Positions 44,269 to 53,269 of a stretch of DNA of 64,000 nucleotides are shown here, in pieces. This DNA comes from JBGTGG01 sp964398945 (GTDB lineage: Bacteria > Bacteroidota > Bacteroidia > Cytophagales > Cyclobacteriaceae). A program made the position numbers and the translations under genes. Under the pieces are notes generated by a model, which was given only the letters and a program-made list of their open reading frames with translations, was not told where the DNA came from and ran no database searches. The stretch is from assembly GCA_964398945.1 (NCBI GenBank), contig CAYNOT010000012.1, positions 62,001 to 126,000 on the forward strand, written 5' to 3'. Within the stretch, counting starts at the first letter, position 1. Every line of letters starts with the position of its first letter.

Positions 44269-45912
44269 TTACAGTCCTACCAACTTTTCGAAGTCCTGAT
44301 CCAATAAAGGGTCGCTTGGTGGTTTTGCATTTGCATCAACCACTTCACCATTCGGGCCGATCAATACGAAACCGGGAATTCCTTTAACGCCAAATTGCTT
44401 TGCGATTTTTGAATGTTTTCCAATACGGTAGTTGATCATTCCATCCGCGGAAAAATTAAAGCGTTGTACGGTCTGCTTCCAGTTCTCTTCATGGTCATCC
44501 ATGGAGACCATCACGAAGGTTATTTTTTGTGAATACTGTTTATTTAACTGTTTGGCTAGTTCCAACTCCCGTAAATAAGGAAGAAAATCAGGCGCCCAAA
44601 AGATCAGGTATACAATGCGGTTGCTTTTATTGTTCCCCAACAACCATTGAAGTTTTTCCTCACCATTCACACCCCCATCGTGTGTATTGATTTCATACTG
44701 TTGATAAAGTTCAAACTGTTTGTTGAGTGAAGCACCACCACCTAAGTCGTCAATGATTTCATTCTCTAAGGGAGTTGCTTTCAAAGTTGTATTCGTGGTC
44801 CAGAAATTAGGGTCATACGGAATTTTTAACAACCCTGCCCGGCCGGGTATCGCGCTTTCAAATTTATACTTCTCATTCATGCTTACTTCTACAGACATTA
44901 ATTCAATATGGAAGTCATGGCGAAAATTATCATGGCCATGGATTTCCCCATCGCGTACCATGTGATAGCAATAGTAGCGGTTTCCATACCTGCGGTAGTA
45001 GGCAGCCGTCCGGATAATGTTGCCATCATACTTCCGTACATCTTCCGATTTTATTATAGCATACTTGTCCGTGGTGACATACAAGGTGCCGCTTGATTGT
45101 GTTAGGTGATAGTACGCCCCGGTTGTTGTCAATACGGAGTCCATTTTATACCGATAACCAATAAGATAAACTTCTTCTCCATCATAAAAGGTAATTCCCT
45201 TAAAGGAAAAGGAGTAGTCGGCAAAATCTGCTTTTAAATTACTAACCTCTGTATAAAAGGACATGTGTTTGCTTTGCTCTACAGCTTGATAGCCCATTAA
45301 ATCGGCTTGTAAAACATTAGCAACAGAAATAGGCTCATGTCCTTGAGTCCCCATTGTTTTGTCTAAACTTCTGCGCAACTGTGTGATCTTGATCCCTTCC
45401 CTGTTACCAGCGGATTTCCGGGAAGCCTTATACCCATTTTCTTTCCATACATCAACGTAGGCTTCAATCAATCTTCCATAACTACCATTGTCTTTGCAAT
45501 AGTGCCGATAAAATAATTTTTGTAAGAATCCATCATTCAAATAATTCTTTTTTGCATTAGCAAACACCTTCGACATGATTTTGCGTGCATTCACCTTTTT
45601 ATCAAACACAACAACCGTATTCAGTTGGGTAGCTGATGGGGTGAGCTGTATTGTTTCAATTTCAATCGGGTTTTCCAGTATTCGCGATTCGTATCCGATG
45701 CAGGTTATTTTTAGGGAAAAGGGTTGCTCAACCAGAATTGAAAACTCCCCGTTCATGTTCGAACTCGTTCCTTTTGATGTGCCTACAATACCAATGGATG
45801 CCAAGGGAACCGGCTTGCCTGTTTCTTTGTCCACAATGGTTCCTTCCAGCAAGTACTGCCCAAAAACATTGGTACTCAGCAGCAGGAAGAAAAACAAGAA
45901 ACGAAACATCAT
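44269..45912 (-). CDS. CarboxypepD_reg-like and TlpA-like fusion protein lacking the CxxC motif
   Basis: 547 residues with signal peptide MMFRFLFFFLLLSTNVFGQ. Residues 20-95 form a carboxypeptidase-regulatory-like beta domain (LEGTIVDKETGKPVPLASIG, IGYESRILENP). A middle region follows, common in Bacteroidota outer-envelope proteins (ARKIMSKVFANAKKNYL, LQKLFYRHY). The last 140 residues have a thioredoxin-like fold of the TlpA type: YLIFWAPDFLPYLRELELAK, ISM-like VMVSMDDHEENW, FGVKGIPGFVLIGPNG with the cis-Pro loop. The redox CxxC that should follow WAP is FLPY here, so it cannot act as a thiol oxidoreductase. Possibly a structural or binding role. No clear operon partner. Confidence 0.8.
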   Translation of the reverse strand: MMFRFLFFFLLLSTNVFGQYLLEGTIVDKETGKPVPLASIGIVGTSKGTSSNMNGEFSILVEQPFSLKITCIGYESRILENPIEIETIQLTPSATQLNTVVVFDKKVNARKIMSKVFANAKKNYLNDGFLQKLFYRHYCKDNGSYGRLIEAYVDVWKENGYKASRKSAGNREGIKITQLRRSLDKTMGTQGHEPISVANVLQADLMGYQAVEQSKHMSFYTEVSNLKADFADYSFSFKGITFYDGEEVYLIGYRYKMDSVLTTTGAYYHLTQSSGTLYVTTDKYAIIKSEDVRKYDGNIIRTAAYYRRYGNRYYCYHMVRDGEIHGHDNFRHDFHIELMSVEVSMNEKYKFESAIPGRAGLLKIPYDPNFWTTNTTLKATPLENEIIDDLGGGASLNKQFELYQQYEINTHDGGVNGEEKLQWLLGNNKSNRIVYLIFWAPDFLPYLRELELAKQLNKQYSQKITFVMVSMDDHEENWKQTVQRFNFSADGMINYRIGKHSKIAKQFGVKGIPGFVLIGPNGEVVDANAKPPSDPLLDQDFEKLVGL

Positions 45913-46013
45913 CCAATTGGTTTACTGCACAATATTACAAATGTTAAGGTAGGTTAAAACCTTTGAAGCTTGTTTTTAAAGGACATTAATTGTGCCAGCA
46001 TGCCAGCACCTCG

Positions 46014-47012
46014 CTACCAGACACGAATGGTATACGAGGAGATATAGTTGGAATTCAACAAAAGGTGAACAATGTGTTTTCGTTTGTTCTTAAACCGATG
46101 CTCAATGGTATATCTTCCTGCTTCATCAATATGGATTTCAGGATGGATGATCCTTCCATTAACCTGAAGCGCAACGTTGGTAATGGGTATGCTACTCCCC
46201 GCTTTAAATTGGAATGAAACACTTTGCCCCTTCGTTGCGGATACATGGAACGTTTCCGGAAAAACAGGGATCACCTCAAACGCATAAGCTTTTGTATAAA
46301 CAATTGGCGCTTCCAGAAAATCATAAAGCATGGGCTTGTCCCTCAAAAACATTAGCGCGGTGTCCAGCGGAAAATGATGCTGAACAAATATTTCCGGGGC
46401 AGGCAAAAAATAAGCTTCGTCAAAATTTTTTATGAAGACTCCCGTTTCCGGGATCACGGTTCCACTCGACCAGGTAGCATCACAAACATACCACTTGCCC
46501 TTAATCCTGACAGCATTCCAGGAGTGGTTCGGAGTACCACTTCCGCCAACATTCGAACCTACGGAGCGTCCATAACCATCTACCACAATACACTCGAGTC
46601 CGGCCCAAAAGGAAAGTGCTTTAATAAGGTAAGCATATCCGGTGCATACCGTTTTCTTTTCATGCAATAGCCGGTCGAAGACACGTTTACTAAAACTGGT
46701 GTTCCACGCATCCAATTGATCGGGTTGATCGCGAAACTTAGTCCTTTGTTTTTCATTCAAGCGATAATACTGGTAATCGCTTTCGATATTGTTGCACACC
46801 CAAAAATAAATTGCCCTGAATTTTTCTTCTTCTTTTGAAAAACTGCCGGTAAGTTTTTCGGCCAGGGATTTTAAATCCTTTAATGAATGATTGGTGAACA
46901 CATTCGCTACGCTATCAGCTTTCCTGAAATCCGCATCCGGAAAATCCGTGATTTGCGAATACAGATTAAAGGAAAAGCCAATAGGCAGAATAATCGTTAA
47001 TAAAAATTTCAA
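46014..47012 (-). CDS. secreted transglutaminase-like cysteine peptidase-fold protein
   Basis: 332 residues with signal peptide MKFLLTIILPIGFSFNLYSQ. The transglutaminase-like core shows FRAIYFWVCNNIESDYQYY, then KTVCTGYAYL (Cys123), PNHSWNAVRI (His163) and WYVCDATWSS (Asp178), the Cys-His-Asp triad in the usual order. These proteins act as peptidases or amidases of the envelope; the substrate is unknown. The C-terminal 100 residues (VSFQFKAGSSIPITNVALQV) form a beta domain. It starts ten bases after the gene upstream, so the two are probably co-transcribed. Confidence 0.85.
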   Translation of the reverse strand: MKFLLTIILPIGFSFNLYSQITDFPDADFRKADSVANVFTNHSLKDLKSLAEKLTGSFSKEEEKFRAIYFWVCNNIESDYQYYRLNEKQRTKFRDQPDQLDAWNTSFSKRVFDRLLHEKKTVCTGYAYLIKALSFWAGLECIVVDGYGRSVGSNVGGSGTPNHSWNAVRIKGKWYVCDATWSSGTVIPETGVFIKNFDEAYFLPAPEIFVQHHFPLDTALMFLRDKPMLYDFLEAPIVYTKAYAFEVIPVFPETFHVSATKGQSVSFQFKAGSSIPITNVALQVNGRIIHPEIHIDEAGRYTIEHRFKNKRKHIVHLLLNSNYISSYTIRVW

Positions 47013-47021
47013 GCTTGATGA

Positions 47022-47720
47022 TTAGAATACACATTTTACTTTTCTGAAGATTTTTTGAATCCCACCTGGTTCTTCATAGACGTCATCTATCGCCACCTTT
47101 CCAAGAATGATGTGTGTATCAAATACCATCGTGATTTCAATCGGTTCGGTAAGTTCATCCTGAACAACATACTCAACCTTTTCATAACCAATGAAACTAA
47201 AGACCAATACCTCGCCTGGTTTTAGTTTCCTCGGAAATTCAAATTTCCCATCTTCATCAGAAATAGTTCCTTCATCGCCATTCTTCAGGTAAATATTGAC
47301 CCCCGGCATTAACCCGCCATCTTCTGACTTGATTACCCCTTTTACAATGTGTTCTGCAGCTAGCATAACCATCCGTTGGATTGCTACTTGATTTGATTTT
47401 TCACGTTCATGATTTGCAAAACCGGAATGACTCACAAGCCCCATCATCAAGACCAACAACCCGGCTTTCAGTAGTTTAAAACCCGGATTGATGAATGATC
47501 CCGTAAGTGAAGGATACATTTTAAGTTGATGGGCTTGAAACAACCCGCAGGTTTGATTTGTACTTTTCGAAAAATGGGCAACTATTTCAGCATCGCTCAT
47601 TTTTGTGAAATCAATTACTTCCGTACTACAGGAATCACAAAATGCACCGTTGTGGGTCGGGGTAAATCCGCGCCAGTTTTCAGCGCATGCATTGGGGATT
47701 GTTAAGTTTAGATTTTTCAT
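47022..47720 (-). CDS. membrane protein with Cys-rich N-terminus and CarboxypepD_reg-like domain
   Basis: 232 residues. The cytoplasmic N-terminus has a Cys-rich element seen in other Bacteroidota proteins: PNACAENWRGFTPTHNGAFC, CDSCSTEVIDFTKMSDAEIV and QTCGLFQAHQL. One membrane segment follows (LLKAGLLVLMMGLVSHSGF), then a carboxypeptidase-regulatory-like domain (VKGVIKSEDGGLMPGVNIYL, GKFEFPRKLKPGEVLVFSFI, GYEKVEY). The Cys residues may bind a metal. Function unknown. Followed by the transglutaminase-like gene after ten bases. Confidence 0.78.
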   Translation of the reverse strand: MKNLNLTIPNACAENWRGFTPTHNGAFCDSCSTEVIDFTKMSDAEIVAHFSKSTNQTCGLFQAHQLKMYPSLTGSFINPGFKLLKAGLLVLMMGLVSHSGFANHEREKSNQVAIQRMVMLAAEHIVKGVIKSEDGGLMPGVNIYLKNGDEGTISDEDGKFEFPRKLKPGEVLVFSFIGYEKVEYVVQDELTEPIEITMVFDTHIILGKVAIDDVYEEPGGIQKIFRKVKCVF

Positions 47721-47797
47721 ACGTTTTATGGTTTTTTCTTACCAGATGCAAAGGCTGGCAGGATTCCATAAAACTTCGGCTAACTTTTTTTGGTTTT

Positions 47798-48412
47798 TTA
47801 CACATTGGGAAACAACGTTTCATAAATTACTTTTGCGGCCGCCTCACTTCCTTTTCGTGAAGGATGAAATCCATCCGGCCCGTAATAGGAAAAATCATTC
47901 GTGGCATCAAAATATGCTTTCCATGTCCTCCCTACCGGGCAAAGCAACGATCCTGTTTCATTTGCAGCATCTGTGTAATTCCTGATCACTCCATCAAAGG
48001 TTCCATAATTCATCCGGGCCGGCCACACCATAAAGAAGGCCAGCTGCACCTCGCTTTTTTTACAAAGTGATTTTATTTTCTTTCCATACTCCAACAGCAT
48101 TGTTCTTCCTTCCATTTGTGAGGATGGCCCCTGCTGCACGACCACAAAATCAAAATTTCCTGAGCGTATCAACTTCTGTAACTTTCTGCCATTCCAATGA
48201 TCTTCCAATCCATAATTCGGAACTGCGAGCATTTCCACTTTTATTTCCATACCATTTGCCTTGCCCAACTCTTTCACTATTTCCGGAAGATTATTTGTGT
48301 AGGTAAGGCTGTTGCCAACAAAGAGGATTCGTTTGGGTTCATGCGTGCCCGTATCCTGACTACTTCCATACCCAACGCTTACAAAAACAAAAAGTATTAT
48401 GAGCCGGATCAT
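47798..48412 (-). CDS. secreted SGNH/GDSL hydrolase
   Basis: 204 residues with a signal peptide (MIRLIILFVFVSVGYG). The SGNH blocks are clear: RILFVGNSLTYTNN with nucleophile Ser35 (block I), PNYGLEDHW (block II region), VVVQQGPSSQM, and GPDGFHPSRKGSEAAA with Asp180 and His183 (block V). It is an esterase/lipase or carbohydrate deacetylase-type enzyme outside the cytoplasm. The start ATGA overlaps the stop of the PD40 gene by four bases, so the two are translationally coupled. Confidence 0.86.
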   Translation of the reverse strand: MIRLIILFVFVSVGYGSSQDTGTHEPKRILFVGNSLTYTNNLPEIVKELGKANGMEIKVEMLAVPNYGLEDHWNGRKLQKLIRSGNFDFVVVQQGPSSQMEGRTMLLEYGKKIKSLCKKSEVQLAFFMVWPARMNYGTFDGVIRNYTDAANETGSLLCPVGRTWKAYFDATNDFSYYGPDGFHPSRKGSEAAAKVIYETLFPNV

Positions 48413-49392
48413 TTCATGTTGTTGAATTGATCAAGCACCGTTTGAAAGTCTATCCAATAGATATTTCCATTTCCATTCAAGGGCGTTACTGAAAGTTTTT
48501 GAATATCCTGATAGGTTGCATGTTGTATTGAGAACGTTGTCGGCAACTGGTGCCGATCACTGGTGATGAATAACCGCTTGCCATCCGCAGAGATGAACGG
48601 ACAGTAGTCCAATTGTTTTGAGTTTAATGCAGCCATATTTTTAGCGGGCTGCCAATTTCCATTTGAATCCCTTGCGCTCATGTACAAGTCGCCACCCCCC
48701 ATATCATCTGCGCGACCATACGAGGTAAACAGGATATACTTTTCATCTGCTGAAACAAAGGCATTGAATTCATAAAATTTTGAATTGATAGTGGTGTCCA
48801 ACGCGACCGGTTTTTGATACTGTCTATTTTGATAATGGGCTACATATATATCTTCCCTTCCCGGCCCGCCAGTATACGTAGCAGTAAAATATAAATTTCC
48901 ACTTTTTGTGATGGACGGATAAAACTCGTCCGCTTCCGTATTGATTGGCGATCCTACGTTTTCCGGGCTCCCCCAGCCACTGCCCTTTCTTGATACTTTC
49001 CAGATATCAAAATCCTTGACCACGTTTCCTGAAAGTGGCCGGTTAGAGGAAAAATAAATGGTATTTCCATCCGGACTAAATGCTGGCTCCAGATCACTGA
49101 AGTTTCCGGCAAACGAAACCACTTCCAGCGGGCCCCACTTTCCTTCTGAAACCTGTTTGCTATAAACAATTGTTTGAAAAGTTGACTTCGGAGTATATAT
49201 CGTGAATAATATTTCCTTGCCGTCAGGCGATAAAGCAAAATCGCGTTCATTTATTGCTGTTGAAATAAAATCTTCCCCCAGCATACTAAGCGTTTTTGGT
49301 GGGGATGTTAAAGAAAGGTTTTTGATGTCTTGCGACCAGCCTGTAGTAAAACCAACATTTACACTTATTAAGAAAAGCAGGAAATATTTCAT
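48409..49392 (-). CDS. PD40 (TolB-like) beta-propeller exported protein
   Basis: About 327 residues starting MKYFLLFLISVNVGFTTGWS, a signal peptide; the frame is open five codons further. Several PD40 repeats are visible: FALSPDGKEILFTIY, PAFSPDGNTIYFSSNRPLSG, PSITKSGNLYFTATY, FVSADEKYILFTSYG and FISADGKRLFITSDRHQ, giving a six- or seven-blade propeller as in TolB. Such proteins bind partners or ligands in the periplasm. It overlaps the SGNH hydrolase start by four bases, which suggests a common pathway. Ligand unknown. Confidence 0.83.
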   Translation of the reverse strand: MKYFLLFLISVNVGFTTGWSQDIKNLSLTSPPKTLSMLGEDFISTAINERDFALSPDGKEILFTIYTPKSTFQTIVYSKQVSEGKWGPLEVVSFAGNFSDLEPAFSPDGNTIYFSSNRPLSGNVVKDFDIWKVSRKGSGWGSPENVGSPINTEADEFYPSITKSGNLYFTATYTGGPGREDIYVAHYQNRQYQKPVALDTTINSKFYEFNAFVSADEKYILFTSYGRADDMGGGDLYMSARDSNGNWQPAKNMAALNSKQLDYCPFISADGKRLFITSDRHQLPTTFSIQHATYQDIQKLSVTPLNGNGNIYWIDFQTVLDQFNNMK

Positions 49393-49595
49393 AGCCGTAA
49401 TATACAATGAGCGCGATGATACTTAAAATCAACCAAAATAAGGGATAATAGCAACGTTTAAGTTTGGCTCGTTCTTTGTTTTAACACACCTGACTAAACA
49501 AAAACGTTATGAAATAAGCATAGAAAGAGTCATTGCCAACAGCGTGAACTCACAATGCGAATTCCATGCGACTTTTAAATCTAAATATTAAACTC

Positions 49596-50936
49596 ATGAA
49601 AACACGTGGTTTAAAACAACTGGCAGCGATGTTCCTTTTTTCAATAGGATCAATAGCAGTGAATGGGCAGCAGCAATATGAGGCAGCGGTCCCGGGCGAT
49701 AACTTTAGCCTGGAAGGTGCGCTTGAGTTATTCAAAAAATCAGCTTCCCCGGAAGCGTTTGAAAAATCATTGAACTCATCCGATTCGAAGGTGAACAACC
49801 TGGACCTTAATGGTGATGGCTATATTGATTATATCCGCGTGATTGACAAGAACGAAGGAAATGTACATGCTTTTATTCTGCAAGCAGTAATCTCCAAAAA
49901 CGAAAGCCAGGACGTGGCCGTAATCACATTGGAAAAACTTGCTGACGGTAAAGCCGTGTTGCAAATTACAGGGGATGCCGATGTGTATGGCATCGAAACG
50001 ATCATTGAGCCTACAGAAGAAGTGCGCATCAATGCAGGCGCTACCACTACACGCAGGGTTGTAAACGTTTGGACCTGGCCTTCTGTACAATATATATACA
50101 GTCCATATTATACCAACGTTTGGATTTCACCGTGGCACTATAGTTACCATCCGGTGTGGTACCGTCCGTGGAGGCCCGTTGCATACCATGTGTATTCACC
50201 GTGGTGGAGACCGTACCGTTCGTACTATACGGTTTGTTATACACACCGTGTAACATACGGGCACCAGTTGTACCGCCCTTATAGAACAACTTCTGTAATT
50301 GTATACAACAGGCACAACGAACGGATTACAACGTACCGTTCTACGCGCCCTGACTATGACCGAAACGGACATTATAAATATGCCGACAATAGAAAACGAA
50401 CCACACGTGGTGACAACAGTTACAGCGGTAGCCGATCCGATACACGAAACAGTGCGACAATGGATAGAAGACAAAGTGATTCACGGGGAAGGTATTCTGA
50501 TAACACGTCCCGTTCAACAACGGAGCGCAGAAGTCAGGAGACTACGAGGAGCAACGAAACAAAGCGTGAATACAGTGGCAACACGCCAACAACAAGGCGA
50601 AGTGAAGCTACACCGGCAAACCGTACGCCTCAGCAAAACCAGAATGCGCGCCCCACTACTTCACAACCGGAGCGTAGGCCAACGGTACAAAGCAGTACAC
50701 CTGAGCGAAAGCCAACGGTGCAACGTAGCGAACCCGAACGGAAGCCAACGGTGCAACGCACGAGTGAGCCACGGAAGTATTCTGATCCCGGAAACGGAAG
50801 ATCACAGCAACCGGCTACACGCCCTGCTCCCAGTGTTGAACGAAAATCAACACCACCGCCTTCCCGACAAAGTTCGGGAGAAAACAAAAGCCAACAGCGG
50901 TCAGGCGCTGAGCGATCAAAAAGAGGGGGACAATAG
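49596..50936 (+). CDS. secreted protein with low-complexity Arg/Ser/Thr/Pro tail, unknown function
   Basis: 446 residues from the ATG giving MKTRGLKQLAAMFLFSIGSI, a signal peptide; the frame is open ten codons upstream. Residues 40-150 are a folded N-terminal domain (LEGALELFKKSASPEAFEKS) with NNLDLNGDGYIDYIRVIDK, an EF-hand-like Ca-binding loop, and QDVAVITLEKLADGKAVLQI. A Tyr/Trp/Pro-rich stretch follows (SPWHYSYHPVWYRPWRPVAY). The last 200 residues are disordered, with repeats PERKPTVQRSEPERKPTVQR. Similar proteins are common and uncharacterised in Bacteroidota. Its stop codon lies in the loop of a terminator hairpin. Confidence 0.8.
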   Translation: MKTRGLKQLAAMFLFSIGSIAVNGQQQYEAAVPGDNFSLEGALELFKKSASPEAFEKSLNSSDSKVNNLDLNGDGYIDYIRVIDKNEGNVHAFILQAVISKNESQDVAVITLEKLADGKAVLQITGDADVYGIETIIEPTEEVRINAGATTTRRVVNVWTWPSVQYIYSPYYTNVWISPWHYSYHPVWYRPWRPVAYHVYSPWWRPYRSYYTVCYTHRVTYGHQLYRPYRTTSVIVYNRHNERITTYRSTRPDYDRNGHYKYADNRKRTTRGDNSYSGSRSDTRNSATMDRRQSDSRGRYSDNTSRSTTERRSQETTRSNETKREYSGNTPTTRRSEATPANRTPQQNQNARPTTSQPERRPTVQSSTPERKPTVQRSEPERKPTVQRTSEPRKYSDPGNGRSQQPATRPAPSVERKSTPPPSRQSSGENKSQQRSGAERSKRGGQ

Positions 50937-50950
50937 TCCTCCTTTTTTTT
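50918..50950 (+). terminator. rho-independent terminator overlapping the gene end
   Basis: AAAAAGAGGGGGAC, loop AATA, GTCCTCCTTTTTTTT: about 12 pairs with one G-T pair followed by eight T. The TAG stop of the gene lies in the hairpin loop. Confidence 0.8.
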
Positions 50951-51075
50951 GTATTATAATTGCTACTTAAGCGTGGATAAAAGTAAGGTGTTGGGTTTGT
51001 CGTGATAAATTCAGAACTTGACCTTGACTATAGGAAATGAAATCATCTTCCCAATTACATGCCTGAACGTTGTAT

Positions 51076-51885
51076 ATGATGAAAGAAAATAGAATGGCCT
51101 ACCCGACTATTAAACAAAGTTGGGTGATTGTTGGAATCGCTATAGTCTTTATGATACTGTTTAGTCCTGTTAACTTGGCACTAAACACTTTTGCAGGAAA
51201 GGAAGTATCTTTTTTAATTTATTATCTCCTATCTATGGGAGCAACCTTTTGGTTTGCTCATTTGAAGAGGAGGAAATGGACTAGTGTAAGTGACTATAAT
51301 TTCCAATTCGGTTCCATTAAAATAGCAATCCTTGTTTCAGTGGCTACTATTGCAATTCAAATAGGGATTGTTTCTCCGATTGTAAGTTTAATACCAATGC
51401 CGGAATCTTTGGTAAAGATTTTTATTGAATTCGCAAAGATGAAGGGGTTATATTCATTCATTGCCATCATCATTGCGGCTCCAATCCTAGAGGAATTGAT
51501 CTTTAGAGGAATTATGCTCAATGGGCTCTTAAAGATATACTCACCGTTAAAGTCTATTGTAATTTCAAGCCTGCTTTTTGGTGTTGTTCATTTGAATCCC
51601 TGGCAATTTGTTGCGGCTTTTGTTATTGGAATATTTTCTGGGTGGGTATATTATAAGACTCAAAAGTTGACATTATGCATACTTATTCATTTTTCAAATA
51701 ACTTATTTGCGTTTGGTTCTGGATATTTTATGGATACAGAAAGTATCGTGGATAAAACATTGACTGAAATATATGGAGGCTACTTTAATCTGATTGCCAT
51801 TACATTAGGCGCCATTACAGTTGGGATTATTTGCCTACATATTATAAGAGTAGAAATGATGCATACGGAATCAGAAATTGATTAA
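51076..51885 (+). CDS. CPBP family intramembrane metalloprotease (CAAX-protease-like)
   Basis: About 269 residues with some eight membrane segments. CPBP/Abi motifs are present: AAPILEELIFRGIML (EExxFR), SSLLFGVVHLNPWQFVAAF (FxxxH) and LCILIHFSNNLFAFGSG (HxxxN). The family cleaves proteins within the membrane; in bacteria roles include bacteriocin self-immunity and protein processing. An in-frame TTG two codons earlier could also be the start. It is followed with zero spacing by a GNAT gene, so both are one transcription unit. Confidence 0.88.
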   Translation: MMKENRMAYPTIKQSWVIVGIAIVFMILFSPVNLALNTFAGKEVSFLIYYLLSMGATFWFAHLKRRKWTSVSDYNFQFGSIKIAILVSVATIAIQIGIVSPIVSLIPMPESLVKIFIEFAKMKGLYSFIAIIIAAPILEELIFRGIMLNGLLKIYSPLKSIVISSLLFGVVHLNPWQFVAAFVIGIFSGWVYYKTQKLTLCILIHFSNNLFAFGSGYFMDTESIVDKTLTEIYGGYFNLIAITLGAITVGIICLHIIRVEMMHTESEID

Positions 51886-52395
51886 ATGCTCACCCTCCGA
51901 AAAGCAACCTGCAACGACCTGAATCTTTTGCAACATTGGGATGAGCAACCCCATGTGATCGCATCGGATCCAAATGATGATTGGGATTGGGAATATGAAT
52001 TGAACCGTGAACCAGAATGGAGGGAACAACTCATTGCCATGGTTGATACTATCCCTATCGGGTTCATCCAAATCATAGACCCTGCAAAAGAGGAATCCCA
52101 TTACTGGGGAGAAATAGAAGAGGGCAAGCGCGCCATTGATATTTGGATAGGTGAAGCAAACTATCTGGGAAAAGGGGTTGGTTCACAGATGATGAAACTG
52201 GCGCTCGACAGATGTTTTCAGGATACCACCGTTACCGCGGTAGTAATAGACCCGCTGGCAACCAACACACGGGCTATCAATTTTTATAAACGAATCGGTT
52301 TTCAATTTTTGGAGGATCGGGCATTTGGTGAAGACAGTTGCAAAATCTATTCAATAGACCGTGTTACTTGGGGGCAACAGAACAATTCCTTGTAA
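51886..52395 (+). CDS. GNAT family N-acetyltransferase, AAC(6')-like
   Basis: 169 residues with the single-domain acetyl-CoA-dependent GNAT fold. LTLRKATCNDLNLLQHWDEQ is a standard start. IGFIQIIDPAKEE and RAIDIWIGEANYLGKGVGSQ contain the R/Q-x-x-G-x-G/A pyrophosphate loop (GKGVGS). ATNTRAINFYKRIGFQFLED is the C-terminal NxxAxxxYxxxGF motif. The N-terminal HWDEQPHVIASDPNDDWDWE with acidic and Trp residues resembles AAC(6') aminoglycoside acetyltransferases, but a drug substrate cannot be claimed from sequence. ATG directly follows the TAA of the CPBP protease gene. Confidence 0.87.
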   Translation: MLTLRKATCNDLNLLQHWDEQPHVIASDPNDDWDWEYELNREPEWREQLIAMVDTIPIGFIQIIDPAKEESHYWGEIEEGKRAIDIWIGEANYLGKGVGSQMMKLALDRCFQDTTVTAVVIDPLATNTRAINFYKRIGFQFLEDRAFGEDSCKIYSIDRVTWGQQNNSL

Positions 52396-52529
52396 ATTCC
52401 CCATAGTCGGATTAATAGACGCAGACGCTTGTGCTATTATTAGTTTGAAACATGGTGGAATGATTTAAAGAATGACGTTCTTACGGATAATCAACGTTGG
52501 TGTAGCAAATCGCCCGATGATTAAACTAT

Positions 52530-53156
52530 ATGACGGGCAAGGAAAATGATGTGGTTCTGGAAGAGAACCAATTTGAAGGGCTGGTACAAGAACTTATTGA
52601 TAATGACTACGGGTGCTGTAATGATTTCATAACACCGGATACCATGACAGGACTTAGCGCCAACATCACCAGGTTGAGTGCTGCAGGAAGCATGATAGCA
52701 GCAGGTATCGGTAATACGAAGGAACCGCATTCCAATTTGCTTATCAGAAGCGACACCGTTAATTGGATTGCAAACAAAAGTACCGATCCGCATGAAGCCA
52801 TCTACCTGAAAAAGATCGGCAATTTTATCAAGCATCTGAACACCACCTGCTATACTTCCCTGAAAAGTTTTGAATGCCATTACTCGAACTACGGAAAAGG
52901 CGATTTCTATAAGCGCCATCTCGACCAGTTCAAGAACGAAAAAGGACGAAAATATTCCATCGTCTTGTACCTGAACCAGGATTGGAAAGAAGAAGATGGT
53001 GGTATGTTGTCGTTGTATCCAAAAGGCGGAACACAAAAAGACATTTCACCAATGGGAGGCCGCATGGTGTTCTTTCGAAGCAATGAGATGGAACATGAAG
53101 TCCACCCTTCCATAAGTCGGGAAAGAAGAAGTATTGCCGGGTGGTTGAAAGACTAA
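52530..53156 (+). CDS. 2-oxoglutarate/Fe(II)-dependent oxygenase (prolyl hydroxylase type)
   Basis: 208 residues. The double-stranded beta-helix core has the iron triad His130 and Asp132 in FYKRHLDQF and His189 in MEHEVHP, with Arg in ERRSIAGWL for 2-oxoglutarate. LNQDWKEEDGGMLSLYP is a typical strand. Bacterial members hydroxylate protein side chains such as Pro; the target is unknown. It has its own transcription unit between GNAT and the ChaN-like gene, with 134 bases of AT-rich sequence upstream. Confidence 0.88.
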   Translation: MTGKENDVVLEENQFEGLVQELIDNDYGCCNDFITPDTMTGLSANITRLSAAGSMIAAGIGNTKEPHSNLLIRSDTVNWIANKSTDPHEAIYLKKIGNFIKHLNTTCYTSLKSFECHYSNYGKGDFYKRHLDQFKNEKGRKYSIVLYLNQDWKEEDGGMLSLYPKGGTQKDISPMGGRMVFFRSNEMEHEVHPSISRERRSIAGWLKD

Positions 53157-53269
53157 TGGATTTTGTGCAATTCTTTCCTTTTTAAAGGAGGCAACTCGCT
53201 GAAGATTGCCAAATTATTTCTAAACTTATTAGATTGGAAATTATTTATGCAATTCGCAACTTAAAATCC

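Noticed and set aside
50299..50970. Long open frame (223 codons) overlapping the low-complexity secreted-protein gene in another frame
   Set aside because: The host region is Arg/Thr/Pro-rich and stop-poor in all frames; the main frame has a signal peptide and a folded domain, this one has neither.
52472..52552. Short open frame MTFLRIINVGVANRPMIKLY between GNAT and the oxygenase gene
   Set aside because: Only 26 codons, no conserved neighbours and no recognisable family; more likely chance.
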